Positions 55,401 through 62,916 of a DNA stretch of 64,000 nt are shown piece by piece. Position 1 is the first letter of the stretch, and each line of letters begins with the position of its first letter. The position numbers were made by a program, and so were the translations under genes. Under the pieces are notes generated by a model, which had not been told where the DNA came from, did no database searches, and saw only the letters and a list, made by a program, of their open reading frames with translations. This DNA is from Anaerolineae bacterium (GTDB lineage: Bacteria > Chloroflexota > Anaerolineae > Aggregatilineales > Aggregatilineaceae): positions 62,001 to 126,000 of the forward strand of contig JAOSJP010000034.1 of the NCBI GenBank assembly GCA_027494015.1. The letters run 5' to 3'.

Positions 55401-55965
55401 CGCGCAGGCCGACGGCGACGCCGTGATCCTCTACGACCCGGCCCTCTACGCTGAGTCGGGCGCGCTGCGCGAGATCGCCCGCTTCAGCTTCCCGCGCCAG
55501 CCATTCGGCGAATACCTGTGCCTGGCCGACTACTTCGCCCCTGCCGGCGGCGAGCGGGTGGATGTCTGCCCGCTGCAGGTCGTCACCGTCGGCGGGGGGG
55601 CGACCGCGCACTTCGACGCGCTGCAAGCCGCCCACGAATACACCGAAGCGTACTTCTTTCACGGGCTGGCTGTGCAGACCGCCGAGGCGACCGCCACCTA
55701 CCTGAACCGCCACATCAACCGCGAGCTTGGCCTGCCGGTCGAGCGCGGCAAGCGTTATAGCTGGGGCTATCCCGCCTGCCCCGACCTGGAAGACCACACC
55801 ACGCTGTTCCGGCTGCTGCCCGCCGAGGAGATGCTGGGCATGTCGCTGACGTCTGCCTACCAGCTTGTGCCGGAGCAGTCCACAGCGGCCATTGTCGTGC
55901 ACCACCCCGACGCGAAGTATTACAGCGTGGGCGTGTCGCGCACGGAACAACTGACGGAGGCGTAA
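52435..55965 (+). CDS. metH: Cobalamin-dependent methionine synthase
   Basis: 1,176 residues from ATG 52435; ATG 52441 has better spacing from AAAGGG at 52427. All modules are present. Homocysteine domain: zinc Cys in LNCSTGPEHM and GGCCGTTPEHL. Pterin domain: LIGERVNSQGSRKIKRLL and LMIDSTEPDVIEAAL. Cap and B12 domain: the His-containing loop GDVHDIGKNLVRTILSNNGF near residue 748. AdoMet reactivation domain: VERGKRYSWGYPACPDLEDH. It transfers a methyl group from methyl-THF to homocysteine. Transcription is under the SAM-I riboswitch, and the MTHFR fusion follows 2 bp later. Confidence 0.96.
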   Translation: MPMTRHLPLYTNRRYLDALADHVLIYDGAMGTSIQRYNLSAADFGGEQTNGCNDYLAITRPDIIEEIHASFLAVGCEVIETNTFRANRLTLADYGLADRVLEINRAAAALARRVADRFAAETGLPRYVAGSMGPSGMLPSSDDPDLSRIGFDDLAAVFAEQARGLVEGGADVLLLETSQDILEVRAAVVGIGRYFAEAGVRLPVQAQVTLDTSGRMLFGTDIASALTTLEALPIDVLGLNCSTGPEHMAGPVKYLAEHSTRPISVLPNAGLPINVDGQAVYPMQPEPFAAMLGEFVDWGVSVVGGCCGTTPEHLEQLIRRVQGSPHTPRKPLARQPEAEPAASSGMRAVALCQQPPPTLIGERVNSQGSRKIKRLLLDEDYDGIVQIARQQVESGAHILDVCVALTERPDEAAQMAEVVKRLSLAVDAPLMIDSTEPDVIEAALRLYPGRGLINSINLENGRARADAVLPIAVRHGAAVVALTIDEAGMAKTAARKVEIARRITEIAVSEYGLAAHDLIFDALTFTLATGDPEMADSAVETIEGIRRIKAELPGALTSLGVSNVSFGLSAGARAVLNSVFLYHCVEAGLDMAIVNPAHITPYAEIPPEQRRLADALIFNEHPDALTDFIRYFEEHAVTVGEEEQADPTEGMAAEEALHWQIVHRKKEGVEALIDDCLTRQDAVGALNNVLLPAMKEVGDRFGAGELILPFVLQSAEVMKKAVAYLENFLERAEGASKGTIVVATVYGDVHDIGKNLVRTILSNNGFTVHDLGKQTPASVIVDAAVQHKADAIGLSALLVSTSKQMPLIVNELARRGLSVPVLIGGAAINRAFGRRILFLEDGGEPYAPGVFYCKDAFEGLEVMEQLVAPAKREALLERALAEAYQEVGRERPPVRDRRAPDRRSAVGPAPDIPTPPFWGVRTVRDIPLDAVFPFIHKPELFRLNWGARNARGDEWARLEREFEARLAHMKRAALAGGTLRPQAVYGYFPAQADGDAVILYDPALYAESGALREIARFSFPRQPFGEYLCLADYFAPAGGERVDVCPLQVVTVGGGATAHFDALQAAHEYTEAYFFHGLAVQTAEATATYLNRHINRELGLPVERGKRYSWGYPACPDLEDHTTLFRLLPAEEMLGMSLTSAYQLVPEQSTAAIVVHHPDAKYYSVGVSRTEQLTEA

Positions 55966-55967
55966 GT

Positions 55968-57848
55968 GTGGCGCGCAGCCCCTTCCGCGAACGCCTGGCC
56001 CAGGGCACCATCCTGCTCGACGGGGCGATGGGCACCATGCTCCACGCCCAGCACAACCTGCCCATGGACACCTGCTTCGACCTGCTCAACCTGACCGAGC
56101 CGGAGGCCGTGGCCGCCATTCACCGCCGCTACCTGGACGCCGGCGCGGAGATCATCGAGACCAACACCTTCAGCGCCAACGCCTACAAGCTCGCCGATTG
56201 CGCCCTGGAGCACGACTGCGCGGCCATCAACCGGGCGGGCGTGACCATCGCCCGGCAAGCCATCATCGAGAGCGGGCGCGACGATGCGTATGTCGCCGGG
56301 TCGGTCGGGCCGCTGGGCGTGCGCCTGGCTCCCTTCGGGCGCGTCACGGTGGAGGAAGCCAGCGCCGCCTTCAGCGAGCAGATCGGCGCGCTGTTAGAGG
56401 CGGGCACAGACCTGCTCATCTTCGAGACGTTCAGCGACGTGCACGAGATCGCCGCAGCCGTCGCCGCCGCCCGGCGCATAGACCCGGCGGTGCCGGTCAT
56501 CGCTCAGATGACCTTCACCCGCGACAGCCGCACCCTGCTCGGCGATACGCCCGCCCAGGTCGCCCGCGCCCTGCACGAAACCGGCGCGGACGTGATCGGC
56601 GTCAACTGCTCCAGCGGACCGACACACCTGCTGCGCATCCTCCAGTTGATGCAGCGCGCTGTGCCGCAGGCGCGCTTCTCCGTCGCCCCCAACGCCGGCT
56701 GGCCGGAGATGGCCGGCGGGCGCGTCATGTACCCGGCCACGCCCGATTACTTCGGCGAGTACGCGCTGGCCTTCCGCGATGCGGGCGCGAGCATTGTGGG
56801 CGGCTGCTGCGGCACCACGCCCGATCACATCCGCGCGATGCGCGCCGCCCTGGATGCTTCCGCCTCCGCGCGTCCCACGCTGATCACGGTTGCCGAGCCT
56901 GCGGAAGTCGCCGCCAGCGAGGTGCCGGAGGAGCCAACCGAGCTGGCGCGCAAGCTGTCCGCCGGGCACTTCGTCGTCACGGTGGAGATGCCGCCGCCGC
57001 GCAGCTTCACCGCGCAGAAGGTCATCGCCTCCGCCGAGCTGCTGCGCGAGGCGGGCGCGGACTTCATCAACGTCTCCGACAGCCCGATGGCCCGCATGAG
57101 GATGAGTCCCTGGGCCGTCTGCCACCTGATCCAGCACCACGTCGGGCTGGAGACGGTGCTGCACTTCCCGACGCGCGGGCGCAACCTGCTGCGCATTCAC
57201 GGCGATCTGCTGGCGGCGCACGCGCTGGACGTGCGCAACCTGTTCGTGGTGATGGGCGACCCGACGAAGATCGGCGACTATCCGGACTCCTTCGACGCGC
57301 ACGACATCGTGCCCACCAGCCTGATCCACCTGGTCAAGCGCAGCCTCAACGCCGGGACTGATGGCGCGGGCAACTCCATCGGCCAGCCCACCTCCTTCCT
57401 GGTCGGCTGCGCGCTCAACGTCAACGCGAATGACCTGGCGCGCGAGGTCAGGTTGCTGCGCAAGAAGATTGACGCGGGGGCGGACTTCGCTCTCAGCCAG
57501 CCCGTCTTCGAGCCGGAGAGATTGGATCGCTTCCGCGCCGCCTACGCCGCTGAGTTCGGCCCGCTGACGCTGCCCATTCTGGCCGGGATTCTGCCCCTCT
57601 TCGGCGAGCGACACGCCGCCTTTTTGCACAACGAGGTGCCAGGCATCGAAATTCCAGAAACCATCCGCCGGCGCATCGCGAACGCGGGCGACGCTGCGCC
57701 CGCCGAAGGAGTGCGCGTCGCCCAGGAGCTGCTGCTCAGCGTCCGCCAGCGGGCGCAGGGCGTGTACCTCATGCCCGCCTTCGGGCGCTACGACCTGGTG
57801 GCCGCCGTGATTGACGCGCTGGGCCGGTCGCGCGCCGGGCAGCGCTGA
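55968..57848 (+). CDS. yitJ: Bifunctional homocysteine S-methyltransferase/methylenetetrahydrofolate reductase
   Basis: 626 residues from GTG 55968. Residues 1-300 are a homocysteine methyltransferase domain (LLDGAMGTMLHAQHN, VNCSSGPTHL, GGCCGTTPDHI with the zinc Cys residues). Residues 320-626 are an FAD-dependent MTHFR (VVTVEMPPPRSFTAQKVIAS, NLFVVMGDPTKIGDYP, FALSQPVFEPERLDRF). This fusion is known from Bacillus YitJ. It should make methyl-THF for MetH and may methylate homocysteine itself. It lies 2 bp after metH, so it is also under the riboswitch. Confidence 0.92.
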   Translation: MARSPFRERLAQGTILLDGAMGTMLHAQHNLPMDTCFDLLNLTEPEAVAAIHRRYLDAGAEIIETNTFSANAYKLADCALEHDCAAINRAGVTIARQAIIESGRDDAYVAGSVGPLGVRLAPFGRVTVEEASAAFSEQIGALLEAGTDLLIFETFSDVHEIAAAVAAARRIDPAVPVIAQMTFTRDSRTLLGDTPAQVARALHETGADVIGVNCSSGPTHLLRILQLMQRAVPQARFSVAPNAGWPEMAGGRVMYPATPDYFGEYALAFRDAGASIVGGCCGTTPDHIRAMRAALDASASARPTLITVAEPAEVAASEVPEEPTELARKLSAGHFVVTVEMPPPRSFTAQKVIASAELLREAGADFINVSDSPMARMRMSPWAVCHLIQHHVGLETVLHFPTRGRNLLRIHGDLLAAHALDVRNLFVVMGDPTKIGDYPDSFDAHDIVPTSLIHLVKRSLNAGTDGAGNSIGQPTSFLVGCALNVNANDLAREVRLLRKKIDAGADFALSQPVFEPERLDRFRAAYAAEFGPLTLPILAGILPLFGERHAAFLHNEVPGIEIPETIRRRIANAGDAAPAEGVRVAQELLLSVRQRAQGVYLMPAFGRYDLVAAVIDALGRSRAGQR

Positions 57849-58041
57849 GCGGGGGTGAGACACACCAGGGACCTAATGGCATTTGACGATCATGATCGGT
57901 AATCTGCCCGTAGGGGAGGGTTTGCAAACCCTCCCCTACAAGACGCCCAGTGTGCGCTACCTGTGTTGAATGTCAAATTCCATCAGAGCAGCGTCCCCAT
58001 CCCCTGGCAACTCCTGCACGCACCCAAAGCGGCTCTGGCTC
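57849..58041. repeat. Intergenic region with palindrome copy 2 and repeat remnant
   Basis: 57910-57939 is a 30-bp perfect palindrome with arms GTAGGGGAGGGTTTG, a variant of the one at 22069. 57985-58025 (GAGCAGCGTCCCC, CTCCTGCACGCACCC) is a worn end of the main dispersed repeat, and 57844-57870 (TGAGCGGGGGTGAGAC) may be another. No gene is seen. Confidence 0.7.
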
Positions 58042-58069
58042 TTGGCAGAACGCCGGTTCGTGCTATCAT
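58042..58069 (+). promoter_or_regulatory. Promoter of the lipoprotein/MFS pair
   Basis: TTGGCA at 58042-58047, a 16-bp spacer and TATCAT at 58064-58069. The leader to the ATG at 58168 is about 92 nt. Confidence 0.55.
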
Positions 58070-58167
58070 GGCGATGGACGACGGGCTGCCGGCGCAACCT
58101 GGCCGCCGCTCTGCCCGTAGTACAGGGTAGGATTTCCGCTCGCTCGTGAACCGGAGAGACGATCCTC

Positions 58168-58933
58168 ATGCGCGCACTCAAGCTGCTGCTGGTTGTGGCG
58201 CTGGCGATGTTGCTGGCCGCGTGCGGCGCCGATGACACCACACCGGAGCCTACGCCCGACCCACAGGCGCTGCTGGCCGAAGGCATCACCCAGCTTCAGG
58301 ACGCCACGTCGTTCAAGTACGAGGTTGACGTGAGCGGCTACCGCGTCAACGTCCCCATCTCAGGACTCGACCTCCCCGAAGGCACGGGGGTTTCGTTCAA
58401 ATATGCCAGCGGGACGTTCCAGGTTCCCGACCGGCTGAGCGCGCGCGTGCAGTTTCGGCTCGGCGTGCTGAGCACGACGGCGGAGCTGGTTGCTCTGGGC
58501 AGCACGCAGTACTTTCGGGGCGAGCTGATCACGGGCAACCGCTGGCTGCAAGGCGAGTTCCTGCCGGGCTTTCGAGCCGTCGTCCCTGGTCGCGCAGCCC
58601 GGCGGCGTCCCGCATACGCTTTCCACGATCCACGATCTGTCTTTGGTCGGGCGCAAAGACCTGGACGGCCTGAGCGCCTACCAGGTGCGCGGGCGCGTTG
58701 AGGCCGGGCGCGTCTTCTCGCTGACGCTGGGCCTCAGCCGGGCCACCGCCGGTCTGCTGGACATTGACGTGTTCATTGGCGCGCAGAACAGGCGCGTCTT
58801 GCGCATCTCGCTGGTCGAGCCGCCGCCGGACTGGGCAGCAGATAGCGAGCCGACCACCTGGCAGATCAACATCTCCGAGTACAACGCGCCGGTCGCCATC
58901 ACCGCACCCAGCACGGACGGCGACCCTTCATGA
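58168..58933 (+). CDS. LppX/LprG-like lipoprotein, interrupted by a +1 frameshift
   Basis: About 255 residues once one extra base near 58570-58574 is skipped. Signal and lipobox: MRALKLLLVVALAMLLAACG. The first frame runs to EFLPGF; the second continues EPSSLVAQPGGVPHTLSTIH and VGRKDLDGLSAYQVRGRVEA. The beta-rich pattern (LQDATSFKYEVDVSGY, FKYASGTFQVPDRLSARVQF) resembles LppX_LprAFG proteins, which carry lipids across the periplasmic space in mycobacteria. Its stop overlaps the MFS start by 4 bp, the same lipoprotein-plus-MFS pairing as LprG-Rv1410. It is probably functional, with a sequence error. Confidence 0.78.
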
Positions 58934-60616
58934 CCGCACGCCCCGCCGCGCAGCGAGCGCCCTGGCTGGTGCTGGCCATTGTCAGCCTGCCCGTCTTCAT
59001 CGGCGCGCTCGACCTGACCATCATCTCCGCCGTGCTGCCCGAAGTGATCGTCAGCCTCGATCTGCCGGTCAAGGAGTATCTCGATCACGCCTCGTGGGCG
59101 GTCAGCGGCTACCTGCTCGCCTACGCGATCAGCATGACCTTCGCCGGGCGGCTGTCGGACTTGTTCGGGCGGCGGGCCGTTTACATCACCTGCCTGCTGA
59201 TCTTCATGGCCGGGTCATACCTGGTCACCACCTACGACAGCCCGGCGCTCAACAGCGCGGTCGCCCGCTTCTACCGCCAGGTCTTGAACGAGCCGCCGCC
59301 GCGCCTGGAAGAGCGCTATCTCGACCTGGTCATCTTCGGGCGCGTGGTGCAGGCGTTTGGCGCGGGGGCCATGGTGCCGGTGACGATTGCCCTGGCGGGC
59401 GACCTGTTCCCGCCCGAACGCCGCGCCCGTCCGTTGGGCGTTGTGGGCGCGGTAGATACGCTCGGCTGGGTGCTTGGGCACCTCTACGGCGGCGTGATGG
59501 TGCGTCTGTTCGGGCAGCACGGCGACGCCGTTGTGGACGCCTTCGCCGGGCTGGGGGTCTCCGTCGCCAGGCCCTCGTGGGAGACGCTGTTCCTGCTCAA
59601 CATCCCGGTCAGCGCCCTGGCCCTGGTCGGCGCGTGGTGGGCCTTGCGGGGCATTCACCGCCCGCGCCGGGTTGGGCGTTTCGACCTGCTCGGCACGCTG
59701 TTCCTCACCCTGGCGCTGATCGGGCTGAGCCTGGGCCTGGGTGCCAACCCCGAAGCCGCCGGCACCGCCGGGAGCTTCGAAGACCTGGAGCGCACCGCGT
59801 CGCACTACGGCCCCCCGCTGCTGATCGGCGCGGCGCTGGCCTTTCTGCTGTTCCTGCTCGTCGAGGCGCGCGTCTCGCACCCGCTGATCCGCCTGGGCAT
59901 GTTCCGCAGCCGCAACGTCTCCGCCTCGTCGGTCGCCAACTTCCTGGTGGGCTTCTGCCTGGCGATTGGGCTGGTCAGCGCGCCGCTGCTGGTCAACTTC
60001 CGCATGGACAGCCCCACCAGCGAGGACGTGCAGCACGCCGCCTACACCGCCGGGCTGCTGCTGTCCGGGTTGACCGTGCCGATGGCGCTCGCGGCAGTCC
60101 CCGGCGGCTGGCTGAGCGAGCGCGCTGGCTACCGGCTGCCGACGATGCTGGGCCTGCTGATCGCGGGGATCGGGTTTGCCCTGACCGGCGCGACGTGGGA
60201 GAGCGACACGTCCTACTGGGTTGATGGGCGCGCAGATGGCCATCATCGGCGTTGGCCTGGGCCTGACGATTTCTCCGGTAGGCACCGCTGTGCTCAACGA
60301 CGTGCAAGAGGGCGAGCGGGGAATCGCTGCCGCGATGATCCTGGTTCTGCGCCTGGTGGGCATGACTGTCTCCATCTCGTCGCTGACCACCTACGCGCTC
60401 GACCGCTTCGATGTGCTCGTCGCCGAGCGCATGGCGGGCGCTGCGGTCAGCCTGGAGGAGACAGTGCTCGCCTCGCAGACGGCCAGCCTCGAAGCGGCAG
60501 TGGATGCCATCTGCGAGCTTCAGTTCATCGGCGCTGCTGCCGCCCTGATCGCCCTCGCCGCCGCGCTGTGGATGCGCGGGGGCCGCGCCGCGCGCGAGCG
60601 CGTTCCGCTGGCCTGA
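58930..60616 (+). CDS. MFS transporter (DHA2-like, 14 TM), interrupted by a +1 frameshift
   Basis: About 562 residues once one extra base near 60217-60220 is skipped: the first frame reaches WESDTSYW and the second continues LMGAQMAIIGVGLGLTISPV. The N-terminal MFS motif is LDLTIISAVLPEVI, followed by motif A (AGRLSDLFGRRAVYI). Two central helices separate 6+6 bundles, as in DHA2/EmrB and Rv1410-type exporters. It is translationally coupled to the LppX/LprG-like lipoprotein, which suggests lipid or drug export across the cell envelope. Confidence 0.85.
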
Positions 60617-60694
60617 GCGCCGTTGCCTGCTTCCACGCAGCGAGTGTCATCTTTGGTGTGGGCTGGCGATCTTGAGGGTTTCGCTGCGTGATTT

Positions 60695-60724
60695 GTAGGG
60701 GCGGGTTTGCAAACCCGCCCCTAT
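60695..60724. repeat. 30-bp palindrome, copy 3
   Basis: Arms GTAGGGGCGGGTTTG and its complement, with the last base changed (CCCCTAT). Same element as at 22069-22098; lies between the MFS gene and the next promoter. Confidence 0.8.
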
Positions 60725-60769
60725 ACGAACCAATCTTGCTCCCCACGCGAGATGTACCCTTGCCCCTGC

Positions 60770-60798
60770 TTGTGACCGATTCGCAACGCTCCTATAAT
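60770..60798 (+). promoter_or_regulatory. Promoter of the receiver-GAF gene
   Basis: TTGTGA at 60770-60775, a 17-bp spacer and consensus TATAAT at 60793-60798. The start would be about 60805, one base from the ATG at 60806, so either the mRNA is leaderless or translation begins at ATG 60848. Confidence 0.7.
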
Positions 60799-60805
60799 AG
60801 GCCCC

Positions 60806-61702
60806 ATGGCGCGCGGACGACCGCGTGCTACGGGGACAATCGCCCATATGACCAATCCGCCACCCATCCACGTGCTCGCTACCGTCCCACGCGAGTCGCT
60901 GGCCCGCTTCCGCGACCTTTTTTCCCGCGAGGCGCAGATCGTCCCGACGCTCGTCACCCGCCATCAGGAGGCGATTGAGCACCTGGCCGATCCGCAGACG
61001 CGCACCGACGTGCTGGTGCTGGACGCGCGGTCGGGCGATACGTTCGATTTCGTCAGGCAGTTGCGCCATACCTATCCCCGCCTGCTGATCGTCCTCGTGG
61101 ACGAGGAGGCGGATTTCGGCTTGCCGGGCCAGGCCGACGAGATTTCGGTGACGCCCTTCGTCGGAGACGACCTGCTGCGCAGGATCAAGCGGCTGGTTGA
61201 GGAGCGCCGGCTGGAGACGCTGCGCGCCGACACGCTGCCCCCTGTGCGCCAGCTCGCCAAGTCGCTGGTGCGGGCGCGCACGCCAGAGGCCATGATCCGC
61301 GCGGCGGTCGAGGCGATCCACGACCTGGACTACGATTATGTGGCCTTCTTCAGTCCAGACCCGGCAGCGCCCGGCCAGCTAACCCTGCGCGCGCAAATCG
61401 GCCCGCCCGACCTGACCGACAGCGCGCCGCACCAGCAGGCCCAGAGCAGCACGCTCGTCGGGTGGGTGGCGCAGACCGGCCAGAGCCGCACTATCGGCCC
61501 GGATGATCGCCCAAGCCATCCCTTCATCGAAGAGGCATCGCTGCAAACCGGGGTCTGCGTGCCTGTCGGGGCGGCGCTGCGCTTCGGGGCTTTGCTGGCC
61601 TGCCGCGCCCGGCCCAACAGCATCCCCCAGAAGCACGTCATGCTGCTGGAACTGGTCAGCGCGCAGCTTGCCACCGCGCTGGCCAAGCACGACCGGGCCT
61701 GA
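60806..61702 (+). CDS. Receiver-like/GAF-domain protein
   Basis: 298 residues from ATG 60806 (MARGRPRATG), or 284 from ATG 60848 (MTNPPPIHVLATVPR). The N-terminal part (about 20-125) has a response-regulator-like fold with Asp in DVLVLDARSG but no acidic pair at the start. The C-terminal part (about 145-297) is a GAF domain (RARTPEAMIRAAVEAI, ALLACRARPN, LELVSAQLATAL). No output domain is present. It probably senses a small molecule or partner and passes the signal to another protein. Confidence 0.72.
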   Translation: MARGRPRATGTIAHMTNPPPIHVLATVPRESLARFRDLFSREAQIVPTLVTRHQEAIEHLADPQTRTDVLVLDARSGDTFDFVRQLRHTYPRLLIVLVDEEADFGLPGQADEISVTPFVGDDLLRRIKRLVEERRLETLRADTLPPVRQLAKSLVRARTPEAMIRAAVEAIHDLDYDYVAFFSPDPAAPGQLTLRAQIGPPDLTDSAPHQQAQSSTLVGWVAQTGQSRTIGPDDRPSHPFIEEASLQTGVCVPVGAALRFGALLACRARPNSIPQKHVMLLELVSAQLATALAKHDRA

Positions 61703-61718
61703 GGTGGCCCGCGCAACG

Positions 61719-62840
61719 ATGAGGAGCATGTCAGCGCCAATGACAATACAGGTCGGCAATGCACGCGGCAAACCAGGGCAGATCGTCTATGGGACGTTCG
61801 AGGCGCTGCCGCTGCCCACCGGCGGGTCGGAGTTCTTTCCGGTCATCATCGCCCAGGGGCGCGAGGCGGCGGAGCCTGTCCTGTGGCTGACGGCCAACAT
61901 TCACGGCGGCGAGTACGACGGCATCGCGGTCATCCACCACTTGATCACTCTGGAACTGCTGGCCCAACTGCGCGGCACGCTGATCGCCATTCCCACGCTC
62001 AGCCCGGCAGGGCTGCGCACGGGCGAGCGCAGCCCGTATTACCTGGGCGGCAAAGACCCCAATCGCCTGTTCCCCGGTCTTTCGACGCCCGATGCCGACT
62101 ATCCCAACCATTTCGCCCCGGCCCTGGAGCAGGCTTACAGCCGCCTGTTCGAGCGCATCAGCGCCACAGCAAGCTACCTGATTGACCTGCACGATTTCGG
62201 CATTCGCTCGATCCCGTTCGCCTTCCGCGATCCTGTGTTCTATACCGGCGCGGCTGACAAGCCGGTGGCGGAGAGGCTCCAGCAGAAGGTGGGCGAGATG
62301 CTCGACGCGCTGGGCCTGACGGTGGTCAACGAGTTCGCGTCGGCGCGTTACATGGAGCTAGACCTGCATCGCTCGGTCAGCGGCGCGGCGCTCAACCGGG
62401 CGCGCATCCCGGCCATCACCATCGAGATCGGCGGACAGAAGGCGGTCAACACCCACCACGCACAGGCTGTGGTGACCGGCGTGCGCAACGTCATGCGCTG
62501 GGCGGGGATGCTGCCCGGCCCGCCGGAGCCGCTGCCCGACATCCCGATCATCAGGCCCGGCTACCCCGTCCGGCGCACGATCCACCCGCGCGTGCCGCAA
62601 GCCTGTATCGTCCATCACCTGGTTCAGCCCGGCGATCTGCTGACTCCTGGCGACCCGGTGGCGCGCATGGTGGACATTTACGGGCGGGCCATCGGCCCGG
62701 ACGGCGGGCTGCTGCGCACCAAGTTCGAGGGATTCGTGCTCGGCCTGTTTCCCGGCATGGCCTTCTATCCCAACGACGCCATCCTCGGCCTGGCCATCCA
62801 CGACCAGAACGAGCTGGTCGTGCAGGTTCCGCAGCTTTGA
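61719..62840 (+). CDS. Succinylglutamate desuccinylase/aspartoacylase-like zinc deacylase
   Basis: 373 residues from ATG 61719; ATG 61728 and 61740 are alternatives. The frame is open further upstream but overlaps the GAF gene. Zinc ligands are His and Glu in NIHGGEYDGIAV near residue 66, and His in YLIDLHDFGIRSIPF. Substrate-site elements KDPNRLFPG and ITIEIGGQKAVN fit the AstE/AspA family, and the C-terminal beta-domain contains DLLTPGDPVARMVD. It removes an acyl group from an amide-linked substrate; the substrate is not known. It converges with rmlB. Confidence 0.85.
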   Translation: MRSMSAPMTIQVGNARGKPGQIVYGTFEALPLPTGGSEFFPVIIAQGREAAEPVLWLTANIHGGEYDGIAVIHHLITLELLAQLRGTLIAIPTLSPAGLRTGERSPYYLGGKDPNRLFPGLSTPDADYPNHFAPALEQAYSRLFERISATASYLIDLHDFGIRSIPFAFRDPVFYTGAADKPVAERLQQKVGEMLDALGLTVVNEFASARYMELDLHRSVSGAALNRARIPAITIEIGGQKAVNTHHAQAVVTGVRNVMRWAGMLPGPPEPLPDIPIIRPGYPVRRTIHPRVPQACIVHHLVQPGDLLTPGDPVARMVDIYGRAIGPDGGLLRTKFEGFVLGLFPGMAFYPNDAILGLAIHDQNELVVQVPQL

Positions 62841-62860
62841 CGGTCTCGGCCTCTGGACAC

Positions 62861-62892
62861 AAGAAAGCCGCCGGGTCAGTGTCCCCGGCGGC
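62861..62892 (-). terminator. Terminator of rmlB
   Basis: GCCGCCGGG (62867-62875) pairs with CCCGGCGGC (62884-62892). Read on the minus strand, the stem is followed by TTTCTTG. It lies between the two convergent genes and is oriented for rmlB. Confidence 0.7.
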
Positions 62893-62916
62893 TCGTATGC
62901 GCTTGCAGCCCAGTTG

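Noticed and set aside
5811..60616. Programmed +1 frameshifting at the six break points
   Set aside because: The sites share no slippery codon, in-frame stop or downstream stimulator of the prfB type, and they affect unrelated genes. Sequence error is more likely, although the uniform sign keeps the question open.
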